Shown here: one piece after another, positions 26,969-34,026 of the stretch | Position numbering within the stretch: position 1 is the stretch's first letter | How the letters are laid out: each line of letters opens with the position of its first letter | Source of the DNA: Bacteroidota bacterium | Lineage (GTDB): Bacteria > Bacteroidota > Ignavibacteria > UBA10030 > UBA6906 | Assembly: GCA_020846365.1 (NCBI GenBank) | Contig: JADLEA010000309.1 | Coordinates: 1-34,026 of the forward strand | DNA length: 34,026 bases | Direction: 5' to 3' | Notes under the pieces: model-generated | Databases searched by the model: none | What the model was told of the DNA's origin: nothing | Seen by the model: only the letters and a program-made list of their open reading frames with translations | Made by a program: the position numbers and the translations under genes

Positions 26969-29209
26969 TTACCTGGTCGCGGAACCCGGCGTCGCGGCTT
27001 GATCCAGGGCTTCGAGGACAATCCCCGGAGTAATCACCTCGCGCAGGATTACCGGCTGCGTCGGCCTGCCTGCCGGGAAGAACACATAGAGTGGAACACC
27101 CGACCGGCCGAACTTGGCAAGCAGCCGCGTGATATCCGGATTCCTGTTGGTCCAGTCTGCCTTCATGGGAACAATACCCGAGACGCGAAGCCTCTCTACC
27201 ACCTGTTCGTTCGCCAGCACCGTTCGTTCATTCACCTTGCACGTCAAACACCATTCCGCGGTGAAATCCAGGAAAACGGGTTGACCGGCTTTCAGATGCC
27301 CCTCCAGTGCCGTCACCGAGAAGGGCTGCCAGGGAATACCCCCCGTCGACTCGACGGAGTCTGTATCCCCTGATGTTCCGGCAATGGCAGACCGGATATC
27401 CAGAGTGGACTCTATGAAAAACCAGTAGCCGAAGACGATCAGACAGGAGGCGACAAACCAGATCGCAAACACCTTCCGCCTCGCTGCGCTGAGGGTGGCA
27501 AACCTTCCAACCAGCCAGACCGCCACACCTACGACCAGCAGGAATGCGCCGGTCCAGATGACGGCCTCCATGCCCAGCTGTTTGCCGAGCACATAGAGAA
27601 GCCAGAGCAACGTCGCCATCATCAGGAAACCCATGAACTGCTTGACCGTGACCATCCACTCGCCGGGCTTCGGCAGGTACTTCCGCCATGCCGGACGCGC
27701 GGTGAGCAACAGGTACGGCAATGCCATGCCAAGGGCGACGCATGAGAAGATGACGAGGATGCTCCCGGCTGGCTGAGAGAAAGCGAATCCAAGCGCGGAA
27801 CCCAGGAACGGCGCGGTGCAGGGCGTCGCAAGAATCGTCGCGAACACCCCTTCTGAAAATGAAGCGAGATACCCCTTGCCATGACCTTCCTGGCGGGCCA
27901 GAACAGACCCCACGCCCGCTACCGCCGATCCGGGAAGGCGGATCTCGAAGACGCCAAAGAGACTCAGCCCGAAGGCGAAGACAACCGCGCACATGAGCAC
28001 GACGAAGATGGGTTCCTGAAACTGAAACCCCCATCCCACCTGCTGGCCCGCAAGTTTGAGAATGATGACCAGGAAGGCAAGGACCAGAAACGAGACGAGG
28101 ATCCCCAGCGAGAACATCAGACCCAGGCGGCGGACGCGCGTCGGTTCGTCTCCTGCCATCTTCACCAACCCGAACACTTTCAACGCGATCACCGGCAGGA
28201 CACAGGGCATGATGTTCAGCAGGAGTCCGCCCACAACAGCAAACAACACATACAGGATGAACGGCGTCTGGTCTGCGGCCGGCTGGCCGAATGCAAAGGT
28301 CTGGTCCAGGATGCTTCCTTGCTGAAGACCTTCGCTCCCGGTCACACCCGAGAGAGGAAAAGCCACCTCAAAGGCCTGAGGCACGCTCTGCTCATCCTTG
28401 ATCACAATGATACCGCGCAATGTGTCAGGCGCAGGTTTCTTCGGATCGTGCATGACGGGAACCGTGATGACGGCCTGGCCCTGCTCCAGAACTGCGGAGA
28501 CACGGCCGGTGGTAAACACCTCTGACGCGTAGGGGAAGAAGTCGGGAAGCAACGTGCTGTTGATCGAGAACTCCCCTCCCCCGGAGGGAGCCACGTTCAG
28601 GATAACACCGGCTTCCTCAATCGTCGCAACGACGGTCACAGGATCGGTGGCAAGGAGCGGCCGGGGAAGGGCTTTCCGATAGGCGGCAAACACCTCCGCG
28701 TTGTCCGGCCGCGGTTCAGCGTCGCGCACAGGCAGCACAAGCTGCGCGCTCCCCTCGCCCGGGATACACGTGCGTTCACATTCAAGCCAGTTGGCTTCCA
28801 CACGAAGGGTGCAGGTCGCTCCCGGAACCAGGGTGGACGGGGGCGTCACGACGGCCATGAGCATGGTCTCATCGCTGTACCCGAATGTCAGGATATCCCC
28901 CTCTTCTACCTTCTTTTCCGGAATGGGCCACTGCAATTCCCCGGCGGAGAATCCGGCAGGAAGGCCCCACCGCACCTCAGTCGGCAACCCCGACTCTCCG
29001 GCATTGCGCCAGTAGGTATGCCAGCCCGGTTCCATTCTCAGAACGATGCCAACGGTGAACGGGAGACCGGGACGAATCTCTTGCACGTCAGCGATCAGCG
29101 CAATCTCCGTATGCGCACCGGATTGAGCTCGTACAGCGCCGGGAGACAGAGGGAGGGCAAAAAGCAGGAGGAGGGGCAAACACCACGTCACACGACTACG
29201 ATTTCTCAT
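26969..29209 (-). CDS. dsbD: DsbD-like protein-disulfide reductase (DsbC-like N-terminal domain, CcdA-type TM domain, thioredoxin-like C-terminus)
   Basis: Signal peptide MRNRSRVTWCLPLLLLFALPLSPGAVRAQ; TM core with NIMPCVLPVIALKVFGLV and ATPCTAPFLGSALGFAFSQP; C-terminal FLDFTAEWCLTCKVNERTVL thioredoxin-like CxxC. Confidence 0.92.
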   Translation of the reverse strand: MRNRSRVTWCLPLLLLFALPLSPGAVRAQSGAHTEIALIADVQEIRPGLPFTVGIVLRMEPGWHTYWRNAGESGLPTEVRWGLPAGFSAGELQWPIPEKKVEEGDILTFGYSDETMLMAVVTPPSTLVPGATCTLRVEANWLECERTCIPGEGSAQLVLPVRDAEPRPDNAEVFAAYRKALPRPLLATDPVTVVATIEEAGVILNVAPSGGGEFSINSTLLPDFFPYASEVFTTGRVSAVLEQGQAVITVPVMHDPKKPAPDTLRGIIVIKDEQSVPQAFEVAFPLSGVTGSEGLQQGSILDQTFAFGQPAADQTPFILYVLFAVVGGLLLNIMPCVLPVIALKVFGLVKMAGDEPTRVRRLGLMFSLGILVSFLVLAFLVIILKLAGQQVGWGFQFQEPIFVVLMCAVVFAFGLSLFGVFEIRLPGSAVAGVGSVLARQEGHGKGYLASFSEGVFATILATPCTAPFLGSALGFAFSQPAGSILVIFSCVALGMALPYLLLTARPAWRKYLPKPGEWMVTVKQFMGFLMMATLLWLLYVLGKQLGMEAVIWTGAFLLVVGVAVWLVGRFATLSAARRKVFAIWFVASCLIVFGYWFFIESTLDIRSAIAGTSGDTDSVESTGGIPWQPFSVTALEGHLKAGQPVFLDFTAEWCLTCKVNERTVLANEQVVERLRVSGIVPMKADWTNRNPDITRLLAKFGRSGVPLYVFFPAGRPTQPVILREVITPGIVLEALDQAATPGSATR

Positions 29210-29363
29210 CCTTTTTCTTCCGGTCTCCGTGATGAAGGAAGTTTTGCTGCCAGCGTTTGCGGATCAGGAGGAGGAAGTATCCGAAGACCACGATGCCAAT
29301 AATCCCCAGCAGAATGATGTTCATGCTCAGAAAGGATACGGTCCCTTGATCCTGCGCTTCCAT
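29196..29363 (-). CDS. 55-aa single-pass membrane protein (not in supplied ORF track)
   Basis: Own translation: MEAQDQGTVSFLSMNIILLGIIGIVVFGYFLLLIRKRWQQNFLHHGDRKKKDEKS*. One hydrophobic helix then a basic tail; stop overlaps the dsbD start by 14 nt. Below the apparent track length cutoff. Confidence 0.6.
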   Translation of the reverse strand: MEAQDQGTVSFLSMNIILLGIIGIVVFGYFLLLIRKRWQQNFLHHGDRKKKDEKS

Positions 29364-29443
29364 GAAGATTCTTCCCGGGGTTCGTACTGGACGACAAAAC
29401 TCTCAGTACAATATAGAGAATCACTCAGGTGGATGCAAGGCGC

Positions 29444-30028
29444 TTAGCGGCTCAGCCAATCCTTCAGAAGCGTCTCATACTGCTCCGGAGGGAGCGCAGG
29501 GAAGGGAAGTGGGCCCTTTGCGAGCCGCTGACGGAGTGTTTCATAGATGAGCACGGCTGCCGCCACGGACACGTTGAGGCTCTCAATCATGCCACGCATC
29601 GGTATGTGAAGACGGCCGTCCGCAAGCGCCGCCGCTTCGTCCGACACCCCGCGGTGCTCGTTGCCAAGCACCAGCGCAACGGGGCCGGTCAAATCCACGT
29701 CATACAGGGAAGGAGCATCCTGGTCCAGCCGCGTCGCCAGAACGCGATATCCTTCCTGATGTAACATCGCGTAACACTCATGAACGGACCGGTGTTTTCG
29801 CCGGTCCACCCACTTGCTTGCACTCGACGAGCTCTTCCTGCCGATGCGAGGGAACGGTTCACATGTGTACAGCAGCTCGACATGCACGACGCCAACGGCA
29901 TCACATGTCCTGAGGATCGCACTCACGTTGTGCGGGTCGTGGATATTCTCCAGGACAACCGTGATCCCCGGCAGGCGGTTTCCCAGCACACGGGCAATCT
30001 TCTCGGCACGCCGGCTGCTAAGAGGCAA
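29444..30028 (-). CDS. trmH: TrmH/SpoU family RNA 2'-O-methyltransferase
   Basis: ITVVLENIHDPHNVSAILRTCDAVGV, ALVLGNEHRGVSDEAAALADGRLHIPMRGMIESLNVSVAAAVLIYETLRQR are SPOUT motifs 1-3. Track ORF begins at 30190, but homologous sequence begins near SSRRAEKIARVLGNR; TTG at 30028 is a plausible start. Confidence 0.88.
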   Translation of the reverse strand: MPLSSRRAEKIARVLGNRLPGITVVLENIHDPHNVSAILRTCDAVGVVHVELLYTCEPFPRIGRKSSSSASKWVDRRKHRSVHECYAMLHQEGYRVLATRLDQDAPSLYDVDLTGPVALVLGNEHRGVSDEAAALADGRLHIPMRGMIESLNVSVAAAVLIYETLRQRLAKGPLPFPALPPEQYETLLKDWLSR

Positions 30029-30908
30029 GATGTTCCTCCGGATGGAAGTGGAGAAGCAGAATGGCAGCCAGCACCAGCACAGCACCCACTGCTTGCAGCG
30101 GTGCCAGGACTTCGCCAAGATACAGCGCAGCCGAGCCGATCGCAACAATGGGCTCCAGCGTGCTCGTGATGATCGCACGCGAAGGGACAATCCACCGGAG
30201 CGCTCCGAAAAACAGCGTGTGGGGAATCAAGAGCGAGAATATGGCAAGAAGAACAAGAGCTCCCCACGTCGGCAACGACACTCCTGCCTGTGCAACTACC
30301 CAGGGTGGATTAACCACGAGCCAGAAGAGCGTCGCAAACAGGATCGAATAGAACGTCATCGTCCAGACATTGTGACGTTTCAGTATGTCCCGGGTGAAGA
30401 TCGTCAAGAAGGCGAAGCCGAGGATCGACGCGATCCCGCTCACAATCCCCGCGGGAGAAATGGTGAGCGCACTCCTGTCATACGCACCTACCGCGAGGAA
30501 ACAGCCTGTGAGGGAAAGAAGGGAGGCGAGAATTTTCGCCGCCGTGAGCCGTTCGGTCTTGCTCCACACCGCATAGAGCATCACCAGCAACGGCGCTGTG
30601 TACTGAATGAGAATCGCCGTCGCAACCGTGCTCTCCTTGATGGTGAAATAGTAGGTGAAGTTCGTGCCGGCAACCCCGACACATCCCAGCAGCGCGAATT
30701 TCCAGAGCTCACTCCACGGGACGCGCAGGAAGTGCGGACGAAAAAGGAGGACGTACGCCAGCAGGATGATCAGCGAGAAGGTGACCCTTGTCTGCACCAC
30801 CAGCACGGGATCCAGACGTTGGTTCAGGAGCGCCTTGGCGGCAGTGGCGGACACTCCCCAGAGCACCGCTGCCCCGATGATCATGAGAATGCCGCGGACT
30901 TCTTTCAT
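30018..30908 (-). CDS. EamA/DMT family transporter
   Basis: MKEVRGILMIIGAAVLWGVSATAAKALLNQ and many TM segments; EamA-type repeat TSTLEPIVAIGSAALYLGEVLAPLQAVGAVLVLAAIL. ATG at 30908 overlaps the upstream stop (ATGA). Confidence 0.9.
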   Translation of the reverse strand: MKEVRGILMIIGAAVLWGVSATAAKALLNQRLDPVLVVQTRVTFSLIILLAYVLLFRPHFLRVPWSELWKFALLGCVGVAGTNFTYYFTIKESTVATAILIQYTAPLLVMLYAVWSKTERLTAAKILASLLSLTGCFLAVGAYDRSALTISPAGIVSGIASILGFAFLTIFTRDILKRHNVWTMTFYSILFATLFWLVVNPPWVVAQAGVSLPTWGALVLLAIFSLLIPHTLFFGALRWIVPSRAIITSTLEPIVAIGSAALYLGEVLAPLQAVGAVLVLAAILLLHFHPEEHLAS

Positions 30909-31465
30909 GCAGAAGGTGAATCTGCGCCGGTGGCCTCCCCTTCCTGACCCTCCGCCTTCTGGCGGAACCACTCACTCCGCTCGGCATCGCCGGCAATGTC
31001 GTACAGCTGCGCAAGACGCCTGTAGAGAGAGGCAGGATGGGGAACGTGCTCTACGCCCCGTTTCAGAAAATCCACCAGCGCGTTGAGAGGCGGGATGTTC
31101 AGATCGGGATCATAACAGTCGGATGCGTCCAGGTAGGGATCAGGCTCCTCAGGACGGGCAGCAGCAGCTTTCTGATAGTACTGCAGCGCCAGCTCGTAGT
31201 TGTCCTGTGCCGAGGTCGTGACTTCAAAGACGCTCGCCAGCCAGAGATAAACGTCGTATGCAAGATCGGGAAACTCCGCGGCCAGCTTCTCCCCGAAAAG
31301 ACGGATCTCATCGGAGGTGAGCGACTGGTTCCAGAACAACAGACGGTAGAGCTCGACGTCCTTTACTTTCTGGCGCAACGCAGCCTGGTATACGTCGAAT
31401 ATTTCGTTGAAGTCCGTGGACGCGGAAAAGATCTGACGTATGTCGTCTAGGGAATACTCGCGCAT
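30905..31465 (-). CDS. TPR-like hypothetical protein
   Basis: Helical repeat-like sequence (NYELALQYYQKAAAARPEEPDPYLDASDCYDPDLNIP..ALVDFLKRGVEHVPHPASLYRRLAQLYDIAGDAERSEWFRQKAE). Confidence 0.65.
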   Translation of the reverse strand: MREYSLDDIRQIFSASTDFNEIFDVYQAALRQKVKDVELYRLLFWNQSLTSDEIRLFGEKLAAEFPDLAYDVYLWLASVFEVTTSAQDNYELALQYYQKAAAARPEEPDPYLDASDCYDPDLNIPPLNALVDFLKRGVEHVPHPASLYRRLAQLYDIAGDAERSEWFRQKAEGQEGEATGADSPSA

Positions 31466-31584
31466 GGCGGGAAGGTATCTGTGCGGAAGTTAACAAACAC
31501 CCCTTTCAATAGCAACCAGCATGCCGGCGTGCAGCGGGGCAAGGCAGCAGCAGACAGGCATCGATCCAAGTACCAGATCCGGCA

Positions 31585-31602
31585 CCGGGCGACTGCGCCC
31601 GG
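31585..31602. other. GC-rich inverted repeat in the intergenic region
   Basis: Perfect 7-bp stem CCGGGCG-ACTG-CGCCCGG, within a short stretch of repeated CCGGCA/CCCGGC words; no T-tract on either side. Confidence 0.5.
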
Positions 31603-31697
31603 CAACGCACTGCGATACCCGGCACCCGGCATCAACACACACGCCGACGGACCACATCCTGCACCGTATGCGACGCCTGCATCGAAGCCCGCAACAC

Positions 31698-34026
31698 TCA
31701 ACGAAGAAGAATCATCGGACGGGTTACCGCGGTGGATCCATCCTGCAACCGGTACCAGTAGACACCGCTCGCCAAGCCCCGGGCATCAAACCGCACGGAG
31801 TGTGATCCCGGAGGGAAAAGGCCCTCCACCACCGTGGCAACTTCGCGGCCCAGCACATCATAGACCTTCAACGTTGCCCTCATCCGGTCTTCGCGGCCAC
31901 CCGGAGGCCCGCCCATAACGAAGCTGATGCGGGTTTCTCCGTTGAAGGGGTTGGGAAAATTCTGAAACAGCTGCGTGGTCAACGGAAGCGTCTCCGGCGG
32001 CACGGTGAGCGTATGCGTCTGATAGAGCAGGATCCGAATATCATCCACATAGATCCCGTCCCTCTGCCTCGCCTCGTCTGAGTCAAGACGGAACCGGAGA
32101 CGGAAATCTGTGCCGACATAGTCCTGAAGATCCATCACCTCCTCTACCCACTCCTTCTGCGTCCTGTCGAATCCGGGCACATCCAGCACCTGTTTTCCCC
32201 TGTTGACTCCTGACCCCGGCCGCGTGAAGTCGCCGCTCAATGCGGTCCACGATCGGCCTTGATCTCCGGAACCCTCCACGACCACCATGTCATACGCTGC
32301 TTCGATGTCCCATTTGCTGCGGAAGCGAAGCTCGGCAGCTGCTCCCGCAAGCAGTATGGGCTTCTGGAGGACGAGCACGCTGGTGAGATCGCGTTCATAA
32401 TCCCCCTTCGGACTGTCCGTGTAGGAATACCTGCCCGAGTACGACTCGGCATCCGTCGTCTCCCACACAAAATTGGCGCGGGTCGTGACAGAGGTCCACC
32501 AACCATCATCACCTCCCACGGTGTCCTCGAATGCGAGCACGGGAACACCCAACCGGAAACGCACGGAGTCGCGCGAATGACCCTGCGTCGAGGACATGCG
32601 AACCAGGAGTGTTGCCGGCGCACCGTCCGGACGGGCATGATCCCGGAGAACCGTGACGGCGAACGGAGACGAGGATGTTATGGGCACAAAGGCGCTTGAA
32701 GGAAATACTGTTTCCCCCCGCGTGCCACTGAAATGCACCGTAATCCCTGCAGACGGTTCCCGTACCCCTATGCTGTTCACCGAAAGCCGGATCTCAATAG
32801 TATCGTTGTCGGATTGCTGACGAATCGAAGCCACCTCGGCTTTGAAACACTCTCCCGCAAGCCGGGCCAGCGCTAGGTTTGCACCAAGATTTTCTTCCGC
32901 CAGCGGCAAAATCCGTTCGGGAGCGGGCCAGAATCCGTCATCTGCGCTTCCGACTTCCGACGTCATGGCGAAGATCGCCGGCTTCGTCAACGTGTCTCCG
33001 TACATCCAGTCATCGGAATCGCCGTTCGTCGGATAGCCGATGGTCTTTGCTCCCGTGCCGTACGGATAGTAGTTGCGGCGCGTCACGAGGGTTCCCAGTC
33101 GCTGGAAGACCGCCGAGTCTGGTGGCACATTGTTGCGGTGCCCCCAGGGATGGATCAGGACATTGGCAAACGCGTGGTAGTTCAGGGCGACGGAGAATTC
33201 CTTCTCGATGCAGAAATCCCTGAGCGCCGCCGTCTCCGGCTCGGAGAACGGGCCGAGTCCGCGGAAAGTTTCATGAGCCGGCACTTTGCTCGATCCCACA
33301 TCGTCGTATCCCCACGCGTACCCGTAGTTGCGATTGAGGTCTACACCAAGGGAGCTGTCGATATTCGGTCTGCGGTTCTTTCGCCACATGCCGCCTCCTT
33401 CGGGGTTGACCTTCTGGTTGTAGGCGTATCCGTCCGGGTTCAGCAGGGGGACAAAGAAAAGTTCGCGGTGATCCAGGATATCTGTGACATCGACATCGCT
33501 GCCGTAGTTCTCCAGCAAATACCACATCGTGAACAGAAGCGTCATCATCCCCTGCGGTTCCCGTGCGTGGTGGACGGCGGTGTACAACACGCGCGGTTCG
33601 GGTTCGTCCAGATCCGGGTTGCGTGAGATCTTTACCGACCAGATGGGCCGGCCCTCCACGCTGAAGCCGATGGTATCCCGCCCTGAGATCAGGAGGGGGT
33701 ACGCTGCAAGCATGGAATCCACCGTGGCGTCGAGCTCGGCCAGCGTCATGAAACCGGCCATGGAACCCAGATGAAACTGCTGCACAAAGTGCGACGGGTT
33801 GGAGCCCGCCTTCAACAGACTCCGTTGCGCGCGGTGTGCGTATGTCCGGGACACGTTGCTGTCGAGGATCGACAGGGAAAAGCCCAGCCCCCGCAACCTG
33901 GCGATCTCGGCCGGCGAGAGCACCAACTCGATGTCTCCTGTCTTGCGACGCAGGACGTCTTCCAGAGGAATGCCGGCCAGACCGAGACGCGGCAGCGCAG
34001 TCTCATCCATAACCATGGAGACACGG
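31698..34026 (-). CDS. M14-family zinc carboxypeptidase with C-terminal type IX secretion sorting domain (5' end outside window)
   Basis: M14 motifs VLYTAVHHAREPQGMMTLLFTMWYLLENY (HxxE), GVDLNRNYGYAWGYDD, ALNYHAFANVLIHPWG, FAMTSEVGSADDGFWP. C-terminal FQNFPNPFNGETRISFVM...LKVYDVLGREVATVVEGLFPPGSHSVRFDARGLASGVYWYRLQDGSTAVTRPMILLR. No signal peptide at the track start; frame appears open to the edge. Confidence 0.92.
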   Translation of the reverse strand, partial: RVSMVMDETALPRLGLAGIPLEDVLRRKTGDIELVLSPAEIARLRGLGFSLSILDSNVSRTYAHRAQRSLLKAGSNPSHFVQQFHLGSMAGFMTLAELDATVDSMLAAYPLLISGRDTIGFSVEGRPIWSVKISRNPDLDEPEPRVLYTAVHHAREPQGMMTLLFTMWYLLENYGSDVDVTDILDHRELFFVPLLNPDGYAYNQKVNPEGGGMWRKNRRPNIDSSLGVDLNRNYGYAWGYDDVGSSKVPAHETFRGLGPFSEPETAALRDFCIEKEFSVALNYHAFANVLIHPWGHRNNVPPDSAVFQRLGTLVTRRNYYPYGTGAKTIGYPTNGDSDDWMYGDTLTKPAIFAMTSEVGSADDGFWPAPERILPLAEENLGANLALARLAGECFKAEVASIRQQSDNDTIEIRLSVNSIGVREPSAGITVHFSGTRGETVFPSSAFVPITSSSPFAVTVLRDHARPDGAPATLLVRMSSTQGHSRDSVRFRLGVPVLAFEDTVGGDDGWWTSVTTRANFVWETTDAESYSGRYSYTDSPKGDYERDLTSVLVLQKPILLAGAAAELRFRSKWDIEAAYDMVVVEGSGDQGRSWTALSGDFTRPGSGVNRGKQVLDVPGFDRTQKEWVEEVMDLQDYVGTDFRLRFRLDSDEARQRDGIYVDDIRILLYQTHTLTVPPETLPLTTQLFQNFPNPFNGETRISFVMGGPPGGREDRMRATLKVYDVLGREVATVVEGLFPPGSHSVRFDARGLASGVYWYRLQDGSTAVTRPMILLR

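Noticed and set aside
31481-31918. + strand ORF 31481..31918
   Set aside because: Low-complexity composition; it overlaps the carboxypeptidase 3' end in antisense and the GC-rich intergenic repeat words; no recognisable domain.

Overview
The window is a densely coded bacterial chromosome segment. The T9SS-type C-terminal sorting domain and Reg_prop sensor kinases suggest a Bacteroidota/Ignavibacteriota/Chlorobi-group relative; this is inference. Left part (+ strand, 1-7590): a glycan/sugar-utilisation cluster with a partial GH38-like alpha-mannosidase C-terminus, a ROK kinase, a two-part phosphomannose-isomerase-like protein, lgt, an SDR dehydrogenase, a DUF4185-like protein and a signal-less periplasmic-binding-protein-fold protein. 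From 7666 to the right edge almost everything is on the - strand: an exported DUF1059-like protein, a 5'-nucleotidase/UshA-like protein, a parvulin-type PPIase, then a tight run read right to left as dsbD-like, pgi, tkt, rpiB, tal, ppgK, Reg_prop sensor kinase 1, Reg_prop sensor kinase 2, AhpD/CMD-like protein. Further right are trmH, an EamA transporter, a TPR-like protein and an M14 carboxypeptidase with a T9SS tail that runs off the window. The only + strand gene among these is a small double-HTH regulator. Best candidates for something undescribed: (1) the close coupling of pentose-phosphate enzymes and polyphosphate glucokinase to two orphan extracytoplasmic-propeller histidine kinases; (2) a 45-bp tandem repeat in the PPIase/5'-nucleotidase intercistronic gap, with a small hairpin at every repeat junction; (3) a phosphomannose-isomerase-like enzyme with a P-loop-less kinase-like N-terminal half; (4) an unlisted 55-aa membrane ORF overlapping dsbD. 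No tRNA, rRNA, CRISPR array or transposase was recognised. All family calls were made by eye from motifs, without database searches.
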